Assembly: GCA_900539755.1 (NCBI GenBank) | Contig: UQDC01000001.1 | Span: forward strand, 186,001-250,000 | Reading direction: 5' to 3' | Origin: an uncultured Alistipes sp. | Lineage (GTDB): Bacteria; Bacteroidota; Bacteroidia; Bacteroidales; Rikenellaceae | DNA: 64,000 bases | Part shown: piece by piece, positions 16,101-25,251 of the stretch | Numbering within the stretch: position 1 is the stretch's first letter | How the letters are laid out: each line of letters opens with the position of its first letter | The notes under the pieces: generated by a model | Database searches by the model: none | What the model saw: only the letters and a program-made list of their open reading frames with translations | What the model was told of the DNA's origin: nothing | Translations under genes and position numbers: made by a program

Positions 16101-16176
16101 AGTCTGAGGTGTCAATGATTAGACTTTTCGAGGAATAAAGTTAGGTTATTTAGGGTTTTAGTAATCGTTTTGTTAT

Positions 16177-16205
16177 CCTATCGGACAATATTTTGTCCCA
16201 TTAGG
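16177..16205. promoter_or_regulatory. Palindromic operator between araC-type gene and RND operon
   Basis: The layout is CCTA-N2-GGACAA-N4-TTGTCC-N3-TAGG, with the inner arms at 16183-16188 and 16193-16198. It lies between the two divergent start codons. A near -7 box, GATCTTTG, for the efflux operon lies just downstream, near 16231. AraC proteins often use direct repeats, so a TetR-like or other dimeric regulator is also possible. Confidence 0.5.
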
Positions 16206-16287
16206 AGGAAATTGTAATAGAATAAATCGAGATCTTTGCGCAAAAGAGTGAACAGATGATTTGTTGCAACATGTTATAGATAGAGAT

Positions 16288-17343
16288 ATGAAAAAGGCGA
16301 TCATGATGATTTTTGTCGCAGGCGTTTTGGCTTCATGCGGCGAATCGCCCCAAAAGGGGGCTGCAGTACACAGCGTAATGTTGACGACTCCTGTGTCGAT
16401 GGAGGGATCGGTTGTGAAAAAACATTCCGGAATTGTCCGTGAAGCCCATACCATTAATTTAGGATTTAAGACGGCCGGACAGATTGAGCGCATTCATGTT
16501 GCGGAAGGTGATTTTGTACATAAAGGTCAGTTGCTTGCCGAGTTGGATGATGCGGATTATCAGCTGGGAGTCGATGCATTACAGATTCAGTACGATCAAC
16601 TCAAAGATGAGGTGGCCCGTACAGAGCAGTTGTATCGCCAAAAGAGTATCTCGGCCAATGATTACGAGAAGGCTACAGCCGGATTACGACAATTGGGAGT
16701 TCAGTTACAGGCCAATAAAAATAAACTCAAATACACGAAACTTTATGCCCCTACGGATGGGTATATCCAGACTGTGAAGTTTTCACCGGCCGAGATGGTT
16801 GATGCGGGTACGGCATTGTTGACGTTGCTGGATGTTTCGCGGATGGAGGTTGTCGCAGATATTCCGGTGGATGAGTATCAGCAGCGCGATCGTTTTACCC
16901 GCTATTTCTGTCGGGCTGCCGGATCGGAAGGAGAATTGCCGATGCAGCTGTTGAGTCTGACCCCTAAAGCGGATGGCAATCAATTGTATCAGTTGCGGTT
17001 GTCATTTGTAGGACAACCCGCCAAACAGTTGACGGCCGGCATGAATGTCGAAGTAGGGATTGTGATGGCGGATACAGCGGCAGCTACTGGGTTTGTTGTA
17101 CCGTTGTGTGCGGTATTTCGGGATGGCGATACCTCGTGCGTATGGGTGCTTGGCGCAGATTCCACGTTGGTGAAACAGCCGGTAGAGCTTGATGGAATGG
17201 ATGCTCAGGGAAGAGCGGTGATTCGTGAAGGGTTGACCGGTAGTGAGCAGATTGTTCGTGCTGGAGTCGGTGCATTGCAGGAGGGAGAGAAAGTGCGTGT
17301 TATCGAACGTCCGAGTAAAACCAATGTGGGAGGATTGTTGTGA
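16288..17343 (+). CDS. RND efflux periplasmic adaptor (membrane fusion) lipoprotein
   Basis: This adaptor links an inner-membrane RND pump to an outer-membrane channel. The ATG at 16288 gives a lipoprotein signal MKKAIMMIFVAGVLASC (lipid Cys17). The biotinyl-lipoyl hairpin follows: VAEGDFVHKGQLLAELDDAD (residues ~70-90), a coiled-coil hairpin to ~145, and the second lipoyl half KLYAPTDGYIQ. A beta-barrel domain begins near VVADIPVDEYQ. It is the first gene of a three-gene operon. Its stop overlaps the start of the pump gene, so the two are translationally coupled. Confidence 0.93.
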   Translation: MKKAIMMIFVAGVLASCGESPQKGAAVHSVMLTTPVSMEGSVVKKHSGIVREAHTINLGFKTAGQIERIHVAEGDFVHKGQLLAELDDADYQLGVDALQIQYDQLKDEVARTEQLYRQKSISANDYEKATAGLRQLGVQLQANKNKLKYTKLYAPTDGYIQTVKFSPAEMVDAGTALLTLLDVSRMEVVADIPVDEYQQRDRFTRYFCRAAGSEGELPMQLLSLTPKADGNQLYQLRLSFVGQPAKQLTAGMNVEVGIVMADTAAATGFVVPLCAVFRDGDTSCVWVLGADSTLVKQPVELDGMDAQGRAVIREGLTGSEQIVRAGVGALQEGEKVRVIERPSKTNVGGLL

Positions 17344-20300
17344 TGAAGATGACCCGATTTTTCATACAACGGCCTCTGTTGTTTTGGTCGTTGATGGTAG
17401 CGATTCTGGTAGCGGGTGTTTTGTCGTTTATTCAGATGCCCAAACTGGAGGATCCGGCCATTTCGCTGAAACAGGCGATGGTTGTGGTGCCTTGGCCTGG
17501 GGCGAGCGCCCATGATATGGAGTTGAAGGTGGCTCAGACGATGGAGGATGAGCTGCGGGCACTGCCGAATGTTAAAAAGATCAAAACCGAGTGTCAGAAT
17601 GGTTCGGCGATGTTTACCGTCGAATTTCAGATGACGGTATTGAATCGTGATATTGAGCAGCACTTTGATCTGTTGCGCCGCAAGGTGAATGATGTGGCTT
17701 CTCGCTTGCCGCAGGGGTGTTATGACCCCATTGTGATCGACGACATGATGGATGTGTACGGCATTTTTTATGCCTTGACGGCCGATGGGTACGACTATCC
17801 GGAGATGTACGACTATGCCAAATATATCCGTCGGGAATTGCTCGATGTAAAGGGGGTGAAGCGGATCAACATTGTCGGGAATCGTGATGAGGTGATCAAC
17901 ATTATTCTCTCCAAAGAGCAGATTGCCCGCAATGGAATTGTTCCGACACAGATCATCTCTGCTTTGCAGTCTGCCGGAAAGATGGTCAATGCCGGCAAGT
18001 ACCACAGCGGTGATGAACGGATTGCGTTGTATGTCGATTCCTCGGTGGAGAACGAGGAGGATATCCGCAATCTGCTGATCCAGACCATGGATGGAAAACG
18101 GATCCGGATTGGAGATATTGCTCGTGTGGAGCGGGCCTATTCGGAGCCGCAACGCAATGGATTTTTTGTCGGAGGACGTCCGGCGTTGGCGATTTGTGTG
18201 GCGATGGAGTCGTCGGCCATTGTCCCCGATGTGGGTAAGGCGGTCGATGCTAAACTGGCTCAGGCCATGCAACAGATGCCGGCAGGATTCCAGACCGAAA
18301 AGATATTTTTCCAACCCGATAAGGTCAATGACGCCATCTCCTCATTCATGTGGAATCTGCTCGAATCGGTGGCTATTGTGATTTTGGTGTTGATCTTCAC
18401 AATGGGATTCCGCAGTGGGCTGATCATTGGATTTGGATTGGTTCTGACGGTTGCAGTCTCTTTCCCGATTTTGCTGATGTGCGGGACGACGCTGCAACGT
18501 ATCTCTTTGGGCGCTTTCATTGTGGCGATGGGTATGTTGGTCGATAATGCCGTTGTGATTATGGATGGCATTCTGGTCGATAAGCAACGGGGATTGCCGC
18601 CGAAAGTTTATCTCTATCGGATTGGCCGTAATACGGCGATGCCTTTGCTCGGTGCTACGATTATTGCTGCCTCGACCTTCCTCAGCGTCTATCTCTCGCC
18701 CGATACGGCTGGAGAGTATGCTGGAGATTTGTTCCTGGTGTTGTGTGTCAGCCTGTTGGCCAGTTGGGTGTTGGCTTTGGTTCAGGTGCCAATGTGTGCC
18801 AAATCGTGGTTGCCGAGTCGTAAAAAAAGTAACGGAACAAGTGGTGCGGTGATGAATTCTCCCATACATCGTTTTGTTCGTCGAGCCATCGCCTTTTTGA
18901 TTGGATATAAACGGACAACGATTCTTGTCGCATTTGGGGTGTTAGCTCTCAGTATCTTCGGAATGACTCGCGTCAAGAACCTGTTTTTCCCCGATTTTGA
19001 CTATAAACAGTTTGTGGTCGAGTGCTTTTTCCCGGCAGCAACCGATGCGAATACGGTACGTGACCGACTGTTGGAGATGGAAGATTCGCTTTCGGACAAT
19101 CCAGCGCTTGAGCGTATTGCCATCAGCCAGGGAAGTGCACCGGCACACTATTGTCTGGTGCGTCCGATGACCTCCGGTGGGGACTGCTATGGAGAACTAA
19201 CGATCGATTGCAAGGATTATAAAACGGTCCTCAAACAGATCCCGATCGTACGAAAACAGTTGCGAGAGGCTTTCCCTGAGGCTTATATCCGAATTCGCAA
19301 ATACAACTTCTCGATTGCAACTTCCCATACGGTTGAGGTGGAATTTTCTGGTCCCGATCCGGCTGTATTGCGCGATCTGAGTCATCAGGCCGAAGCGATT
19401 ATGCGTCGTTGTCCCTATGTGGATCCCTATTCGGTTCAGAATAACTGGAAACCGACGGGTAAGGCCATGGTGGCTGAATATGTGCAACAGGATGCTTTGC
19501 GATCCGGAATTGCACGCGGGGACGTGGCCAATGCCCTGTTGGCTGCAACGGATGGCATGCCGGTAGGTGTATTGAACGATCAGGATCGTATGGTGATGCT
19601 GAATTTGCAGGTACGTAATGCGGATGGCAGCCGAATCAGTAATTTGAATGACATTCCTGTATGGAGCATGATGAATGTTCACTTCTCGAATGAGGAGTTG
19701 CAGGGAGCTTTGGGTGGCGGCAATGCCATGGGCGAATTGCAGGACAAGGTATTTCGTGCGACACCGCTGGGCAATGTGGCTAAAGATATCCGTTTGGATT
19801 GGGATGAGGATGTGGTGTTAAGGCTCAATGGTCGCCGGATCATTGAGGCGGAGTGTGATCCGAATCCCGATTGTGATGCAGCCACCCCGGCTAAGGTAGT
19901 CTCTTCGATCAAAGATGAGATCGAAGCTATTCCACTGCCGGCTGGTTATGCCATGCGTTGGGTCGGTGAAGGCGAAGTCCAGGGCGAAGCGATCGGTAAC
20001 CTGATGCGTTTTGTTCCGCTTACGGTCTTTTTGATTTTGGCCATTTTGCTGTTGCTGTTCAACAGTTGGCGTAAAGTAATCCTAATTCTGCTCTGTTTCC
20101 CGTTTGTCTTCTGTGGAATTACGCCTTCGTTGTTGTTGAGCGGCCAACCCATGACCTTTATGGCCATTATCGGTATTCTGGGATTGATCGGTATGATGGT
20201 CAAGAATGCCATTGTGCTGGTCGATGAGATCAACCGCTTGCAGACCGAAGAGAAAAAACATCCCTATACGGCCGTTATTGAAGCGACGGTTTCTCGTGTT

Positions 20301-20486
20301 CGACCGGTGTTGATGGCCTCTCTGACTACGATTGTCGGTATGTTGCCCTTAGTGACGGATCCGATGTACAGTTCGATGGCCATTACCATCATGGGAGGAT
20401 TGACTGTCGGTACCATTATTACTCTCATTTTGTTACCGCTTTTCTATACGGCGATGTTCCGTATTCGGAAACCTGCTAACGCATAA
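17343..20486 (+). CDS. RND efflux pump, inner-membrane transporter (AcrB/HAE1 type)
   Basis: This proton-driven exporter has about twelve helices and two large periplasmic loops, 1047 aa. The ATG at 17343 overlaps the adaptor stop by one base. TM1 is near residues 12-32. The first loop spans ~35-335. The TM3-TM4 region holds GAFIVAMGMLVDNAVVIMDGI with an intramembrane Asp-containing motif. TM10 carries GMMVKNAIVLVDEI. Substrates of this class include drugs, bile salts and lipophilic compounds. The exact spectrum is unknown. Members with this sequence style are common in Bacteroidetes next to AraC or TetR regulators. Confidence 0.94.
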   Translation: MKMTRFFIQRPLLFWSLMVAILVAGVLSFIQMPKLEDPAISLKQAMVVVPWPGASAHDMELKVAQTMEDELRALPNVKKIKTECQNGSAMFTVEFQMTVLNRDIEQHFDLLRRKVNDVASRLPQGCYDPIVIDDMMDVYGIFYALTADGYDYPEMYDYAKYIRRELLDVKGVKRINIVGNRDEVINIILSKEQIARNGIVPTQIISALQSAGKMVNAGKYHSGDERIALYVDSSVENEEDIRNLLIQTMDGKRIRIGDIARVERAYSEPQRNGFFVGGRPALAICVAMESSAIVPDVGKAVDAKLAQAMQQMPAGFQTEKIFFQPDKVNDAISSFMWNLLESVAIVILVLIFTMGFRSGLIIGFGLVLTVAVSFPILLMCGTTLQRISLGAFIVAMGMLVDNAVVIMDGILVDKQRGLPPKVYLYRIGRNTAMPLLGATIIAASTFLSVYLSPDTAGEYAGDLFLVLCVSLLASWVLALVQVPMCAKSWLPSRKKSNGTSGAVMNSPIHRFVRRAIAFLIGYKRTTILVAFGVLALSIFGMTRVKNLFFPDFDYKQFVVECFFPAATDANTVRDRLLEMEDSLSDNPALERIAISQGSAPAHYCLVRPMTSGGDCYGELTIDCKDYKTVLKQIPIVRKQLREAFPEAYIRIRKYNFSIATSHTVEVEFSGPDPAVLRDLSHQAEAIMRRCPYVDPYSVQNNWKPTGKAMVAEYVQQDALRSGIARGDVANALLAATDGMPVGVLNDQDRMVMLNLQVRNADGSRISNLNDIPVWSMMNVHFSNEELQGALGGGNAMGELQDKVFRATPLGNVAKDIRLDWDEDVVLRLNGRRIIEAECDPNPDCDAATPAKVVSSIKDEIEAIPLPAGYAMRWVGEGEVQGEAIGNLMRFVPLTVFLILAILLLLFNSWRKVILILLCFPFVFCGITPSLLLSGQPMTFMAIIGILGLIGMMVKNAIVLVDEINRLQTEEKKHPYTAVIEATVSRVRPVLMASLTTIVGMLPLVTDPMYSSMAITIMGGLTVGTIITLILLPLFYTAMFRIRKPANA

Positions 20487-20498
20487 AAAGGAAAAACG

Positions 20499-21815
20499 AT
20501 GAATGTAAAACGAATTATATGGATGGGTTGTGTCGGAGTGCTGGGTCTGACCGGCGTTGAGGCACAACCACGGCTTACGCTCACGTTATCGGAGTGTAGG
20601 AGTATGGCTTTGTCGCACAGCGAGGATTTACAGCAGGCGGACAACAAGTTGCAGCAGGCAGCACTTGATCGTAAAATTGCCACGACAAACTATTTGCCGA
20701 AATTTGCCGGTTCGGCAACGGGAGCCTATATGGTTCCGGATTTTGATATGATGGGTTCGGAGCTGCGTATGCGGGGTATGTATATGGCCGGGATTACATT
20801 AACTCAGCCAATCTATACCGGTGGCAAGATCAATACTGGGAAGAAATTGGCTCAGATCGGAGAAGATGTGGCCGAGGAGCAACGTCGCATGACCCGTATG
20901 GATGTGTTGGTTGAGGCCGATAATGCCTATTGGACCTATATTGCTGTTGGTCGCAAAGTGCGGATGTTGGAGCGTTATTGTGCGCAGATGGATACTTTGT
21001 ACCGCCAGGTTCAGACTGCGCTTGCGGCCGGTATGGCGACAGATAATGATCTGTTGCGGATCGAGGCAAAACGCAGCAATATCCGTTATCAGTTACAGAA
21101 AGGAGTCAATGGCGCCGATCTCTGTCGGTTGTCTTTGTGTCGAATCATAGGTGTGTCGTCTGACACTCAGATAGAACCGGCAGATACAGCTATTGTAGTG
21201 TCAGAATCGGGAAATTTGACCACAGATATTGCAGATCGTCCGGAGTTGAATTTGTTGAAGAGTCAGATTGCTGCGAATGAACAGCAGATTCGCATGACTC
21301 GGGCAGACATGTTGCCAACGGTTGGATTGACCGCAGGCTATACCTATTTTGGCAATGTGAAGCTTAATAGTATCGTTGATGCCGGGGGAGGGATGATGGT
21401 CCCTTACTCTCAAGAGTTTCGTGATGGCATTGGGGTGGCGATGTTGGCGGTTCAGATCCCTATTTTTCATTGGGGTGAGGGTCGCAAGAAGGTCCGCAAA
21501 GCGCAGTTTGAATTGCAAAATGCGCAGCTTGAGTTGCAGAAAAACAGTCGTTTGATATCGTTGGAGGTTCAGCAGGCTGTTCGCAACTTTCAGGATAGCT
21601 ATCTGTTAATTCGGACGGCTGAAGACGGGCTGCGTGAGGCAGAAGAGAACTTGCGGGTGATGCGTAATCGTTATGCCGTTTCGATGTCTCCACTTACGGA
21701 TTTGTTGGATGCACAGTCCCAATGGCAGGAGGCCGAGAGTAATCTGATCGAAGCTCAGGCTCAATACAAAATCTATGAGACCGAGTATCTGCGGGCAATC
21801 GGACGTTTAGAGTAG
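20499..21815 (+). CDS. TolC-family outer-membrane efflux protein
   Basis: The 438-aa exported protein has a signal peptide ending GVEAQ. Two long helical repeats follow, at residues ~28-215 and ~235-430. They begin LTLSECRSMALSHSEDLQ and RPELNLLKSQIAANEQQIR, the standard duplicated OEP layout. The first half includes GITLTQPIYTGGKI and the second AVQIPIFHWGEGRKKVRKAQ, the strand-turn regions typical of TolC barrels. It forms the outer channel for the adaptor and pump encoded directly upstream (12-base gap), and it closes the operon before a terminator. Confidence 0.92.
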   Translation: MNVKRIIWMGCVGVLGLTGVEAQPRLTLTLSECRSMALSHSEDLQQADNKLQQAALDRKIATTNYLPKFAGSATGAYMVPDFDMMGSELRMRGMYMAGITLTQPIYTGGKINTGKKLAQIGEDVAEEQRRMTRMDVLVEADNAYWTYIAVGRKVRMLERYCAQMDTLYRQVQTALAAGMATDNDLLRIEAKRSNIRYQLQKGVNGADLCRLSLCRIIGVSSDTQIEPADTAIVVSESGNLTTDIADRPELNLLKSQIAANEQQIRMTRADMLPTVGLTAGYTYFGNVKLNSIVDAGGGMMVPYSQEFRDGIGVAMLAVQIPIFHWGEGRKKVRKAQFELQNAQLELQKNSRLISLEVQQAVRNFQDSYLLIRTAEDGLREAEENLRVMRNRYAVSMSPLTDLLDAQSQWQEAESNLIEAQAQYKIYETEYLRAIGRLE

Positions 21816-21866
21816 TCTTTTAGATACGTTAATCGTCATCACGATCGGTTATCTCTGATACATATA

Positions 21867-21909
21867 TTCGGCAAGGGTAGCAATGGCAGTTTACCTTTGC
21901 CGAATTTTT
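21867..21909 (+). terminator. Terminator of the RND operon
   Basis: A 13-bp stem TTCGGCAAGGGTA with TACCTTTGCCGAA (one G-U pair; 21867-21879 and 21892-21904) is followed by TTTTTG. Confidence 0.8.
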
Positions 21910-22064
21910 GTTGATCATGTGGAAGTGATAGCGGTCTATGTTTGTTTGGATGAAATCTCCAAAGAGTAACCGACTGACAACAGGATTGACATATCACTAT
22001 ATGTAGGCTTGCAGAAATATTTTGTATCTTCATGGATCTTTTGTATGCCTAAACCAATAACCTG

Positions 22065-23111
22065 ATGAAACGATCTGACCTACTCAAGCGATTATATTTG
22101 ACCGGGGTTGGAATATTGCTGGCAACTGCCGGGATAGCCCAAACTCACAATACCTATACCAATCCGTTGCGTACCGCTGATGGCAAGATGATTCGTGTTG
22201 CCGATCCGTTTGTGTTTCGGTATGACAGTCTCTACTACATGACAGGAACGACCCGTCAGAACAGCGGCTTTGATTGTTACTCGTCACCCGATTTGGTCCA
22301 TTGGACCTTCTTAGGTGAGGCCTACACAAAACCCGAAGGCCATCCCGGAATCGGTGGCTTTTGGGCTCCGGAGGTGTTTGTGTATCGGGGGAAATTTTAC
22401 ATGACATACAGCTCCTACAATCCGAAAACCCGGATTATGCTGACCTCTTTGGCTGTTGCGGATAGCCCCGAGGGACCGTATCGAGATTTGTATTCTCCCT
22501 GGTTCGATTTCGGTTATTCGGCTATCGATTGCCATATTTTTCAAGACGATGATCCGGACGGGTCGTTGTATCTCTTTTTCAGTCGCAATACCTCCCGACC
22601 CGGCATTTCGATCGGTCAAAACTATGTTGTGCGATTGAAGGATGATCTTTCCGGCACTATGGGAGCTCCGGAGATAGTCGTTGAGGCGGATCAGCCCTGG
22701 GAGATGGTCGATTGGGAGTCAAACCGGGCCACCGAAGGGGCCTTTGTTTTCAAATACAACGGCAAATATTACATGACCTATTCGGCAAACAATACGGGTT
22801 ATGAACATTACGGTGTCGGTTACGCCACGGCAGATCACCCTATGGGGCCATGGACGAAGGCTGAGGAGAATCCTATTTTGGCGACTGATTTAAGTCGGGG
22901 AGTTTCGTCCCCGGGGCACAATTCCATTGTGTTTTCACCGGACAGCACGGAGCGATTTATTATTTATCACCGTCATGCAGATCCTGAGGGAGCGCGTCCA
23001 TCGTTTGATCGGGTGGTTTGTATTGACCGGCTGGTTATAGACTCGGTCGGTCGTTTACGAGTCGTAGGACCAACATCTACACCACAACCTATGCCTTCAG
23101 GTGTACATTGA
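22065..23111 (+). CDS. Glycoside hydrolase family 43 enzyme, exported
   Basis: A signal peptide (residues 1-26, ending GIAQ) is followed by a single five-bladed beta-propeller. The three acidic residues of GH43 are in place: VADPFVF near residue 46 (catalytic base Asp), SAIDCHIFQDDD near 152 (pKa-modulating Asp) and ATEGAFVFKY near 222 (acid Glu). FWAPEVF is also typical. Known activities are arabinofuranosidase, xylosidase, arabinanase or galactosidase. The exact one cannot be read from motifs. No SusC/D genes are nearby, so it is not part of a visible polysaccharide utilisation locus. Location in the periplasm is inferred from the signal. Confidence 0.9.
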   Translation: MKRSDLLKRLYLTGVGILLATAGIAQTHNTYTNPLRTADGKMIRVADPFVFRYDSLYYMTGTTRQNSGFDCYSSPDLVHWTFLGEAYTKPEGHPGIGGFWAPEVFVYRGKFYMTYSSYNPKTRIMLTSLAVADSPEGPYRDLYSPWFDFGYSAIDCHIFQDDDPDGSLYLFFSRNTSRPGISIGQNYVVRLKDDLSGTMGAPEIVVEADQPWEMVDWESNRATEGAFVFKYNGKYYMTYSANNTGYEHYGVGYATADHPMGPWTKAEENPILATDLSRGVSSPGHNSIVFSPDSTERFIIYHRHADPEGARPSFDRVVCIDRLVIDSVGRLRVVGPTSTPQPMPSGVH

Positions 23112-23544
23112 TGCCCTATTTCTTTAATCCTAAAGGCTGCCGTTTGAGATAGAGATGGATAACGCCCAGGCCTATTATTGTTGAAGAAGACGAGATGAAT
23201 GTTGCGGTAATGATGATTTGGGCAGTGTCTTGTTGTAGTATTAATAGTGCTTTAGTGTCAGTATTAGAAATGTAGTCTGTAAAGGATTCAATAGAATGCA
23301 AGGATTGTTAAATGCGTAATGCGAGGTACTCGCTATGCAGTTTCAGCAACAGCTATCTGTGGTAGATAAGATCATTGACAACTCAAACGTTTTTCGAGAC
23401 CTTGTCTAAGAGCCTACACACGTTAAACATACATTCAATTTGAAAGCAATCAATAAAAATCCGGTCTGTTAAACCGGATTTTTTATTAATGCCATTATTT
23501 GGCATAGGTGTTCGATACATTTGTATTATCAAATTGAGTGTAAT
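23112..23544. other. Gap with orphan terminator and promoter of the AAA+ gene
   Basis: There is no gene that I would call. A Rho-independent terminator (AATCCGGT/ACCGGATT, arms 23458-23465 and 23473-23480, then TTTTTT) lies about 350 bases past the GH43 stop, too far to be its obvious terminator. A 24-codon ORF at 23335-23409 precedes it. A perfect -7 box TACATTTG at 23516-23523 should start the AAA+ transcript. The terminator could end a small RNA or short-peptide transcript. Confidence 0.4.
23455..23486 (+). terminator. Orphan Rho-independent terminator
   Basis: The 8-bp stem is at 23458-23465 and 23473-23480, with a 7-base loop and a T run on the right (A-rich on the left). No clear gene ends close upstream. 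Confidence 0.7.
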
Positions 23545-25239
23545 ATGGATGCTAAGAACCCAATCGAACCATTTGCAGGAGAGGAGAAGGGAGCAGGCTC
23601 TCTTTCCCTGATCAAACATTTGGAATGCATCGTCGATGCAACACAAGGGAAAAAATTGTCGCGCGAGAGCCTTCAGGCTTGCGACTCTCATCTGTCTGCT
23701 GTAGCCGATCTGCTTTCACTTACGCGGGATCAGGCCTTGTTGTTAGCTGTATTTACGGATCAGTGTGATGATCAGTCTATTCGACTTTGTGATCTTGCAC
23801 GCCACTTTGATTGTCACAATATCAATATTTTGTGCTATGCAGAGGCTCTTGATGGACTGGTCGCAAGAGGATATATCCGCAAAAGAGAGATTAATCGCAG
23901 ATTGGAAGGGTATCGTATGCCGGGTGATGTGGTTCAGGCACTCAAGAAGAATCAGCCTTATACTCCGCCGAAATTTCAGAATCTGACCATTCAACAGCTG
24001 TTTGATCAGTTTAATGTTTTGTTTAACGATGCCAAGGAAGATGAGTTGACGTATAATGACCTGTGTAGTTGTATATCTGAGTTGTTAGCTGATAATCGTC
24101 ATCTGTTATTTACGAAGAAAATATTTGGGTATAAGGATTTCGATGAAGATGAGATCACTTTATTGGCATTCTTTTGTCATAAGTTGGTGAATGAAGAGGA
24201 TAACGCCATTTTGTTTTATGATATAGAAAATTTGTATGATTCTAATTTTCAGTATAATGCAGTTAAGCGAAGGTTAAAAAATGGGACGCATGCCTTATTG
24301 GTCAATCATCTCATAGAGCCCAAGAAAGATAATAATCTGCTGGCTCGTGATTGTTATTGTTTAACAGAGACAGCTTGCAAAGAGTTGTTGTCGGAACTCA
24401 ATCTGACGGTACAGGAAAAGGTGGTTCCTCGAAATATTATTCTGGCCAAGGAGATTGCAGAAAAATCGCTTTTTTACAATTCGCGGGAGAAGGGTCAGAT
24501 CGATCAGTTAGTCTCTTTGCTGGATATTGACAACTTTACGAAAGTTCAGAAACGGTTGGTCAAGAATGGAATGCGTAAAGGTTTCGCCTGTCTGTTTTAC
24601 GGCTCCCCCGGTACGGGTAAAACGGAGACGGTGTATCAGGTTGCACGTCAGACGGGGCGTGACATCATGTATGTGAATGTATCGGAGATTAAAAGTATGT
24701 GGGTCGGAGAAAGTGAAAAGAATATTCAAGCTCTGTTCGATCGCTATCGGGATCTTTTGCAACAGACCGAACATGCTCCGATTTTGCTGTTCAACGAGGC
24801 GGATGCCGTAATTGGTATTCGGCAGGAGGGGGCACAGCGTGCGGTGGATAAGATGGAAAACTCTATACAAAACATTATCTTGCAGGAGATGGAGAAGTTG
24901 GATGGCATTATGATAGCCACTACGAACTTGACGCAGAATCTTGATCCGGCTTTCGAACGCAGATTCCTGTTTAAAATTGAGTTTGAGAAGCCGAATCTCG
25001 AGGCCAAAAGAGCTATATGGCACTCCATGATCCCGAGTCTGTCGGAGACCGATGCGACGATCTTGGCCAAGAGTTATGATTTCAGTGGAGGACAGATTGA
25101 AAACATTGCTCGTAAAGGGATCATCGATCATATTATTCGCGGTCGGCGGTCCACGTTGTCAATGCTCCACGACTATTGTAAACATGAATTGATTCATACC
25201 AAAAATATACAGCGGCAGCCTATAGGTTTTCGCAGATAA
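23545..25239 (+). CDS. AAA+ family ATPase
   Basis: The 564-aa cytoplasmic ATPase has its start at the ATG at 23545 (MDAKNPIEPF), just past the -7 box at 23516. The N-terminal ~330 residues are helical, with winged-helix-like segments (for example SIRLCDLARHFDCHNINILCY truncated to SIRLCDLARHFD here). The AAA+ core follows: Walker A GSPGTGKTET near residue 354, Walker B ILLFNEADAV near 410, sensor 1 ATTN, and an Arg finger AFERRF near 471. The core resembles FtsH/spastin-type classic AAA modules. No protease domain is present. The WYL regulator gene starts 13 bases later, so the two form an operon. The role is unknown. Confidence 0.8.
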   Translation: MDAKNPIEPFAGEEKGAGSLSLIKHLECIVDATQGKKLSRESLQACDSHLSAVADLLSLTRDQALLLAVFTDQCDDQSIRLCDLARHFDCHNINILCYAEALDGLVARGYIRKREINRRLEGYRMPGDVVQALKKNQPYTPPKFQNLTIQQLFDQFNVLFNDAKEDELTYNDLCSCISELLADNRHLLFTKKIFGYKDFDEDEITLLAFFCHKLVNEEDNAILFYDIENLYDSNFQYNAVKRRLKNGTHALLVNHLIEPKKDNNLLARDCYCLTETACKELLSELNLTVQEKVVPRNIILAKEIAEKSLFYNSREKGQIDQLVSLLDIDNFTKVQKRLVKNGMRKGFACLFYGSPGTGKTETVYQVARQTGRDIMYVNVSEIKSMWVGESEKNIQALFDRYRDLLQQTEHAPILLFNEADAVIGIRQEGAQRAVDKMENSIQNIILQEMEKLDGIMIATTNLTQNLDPAFERRFLFKIEFEKPNLEAKRAIWHSMIPSLSETDATILAKSYDFSGGQIENIARKGIIDHIIRGRRSTLSMLHDYCKHELIHTKNIQRQPIGFRR

Positions 25240-25251
25240 AATCGAGTGATT

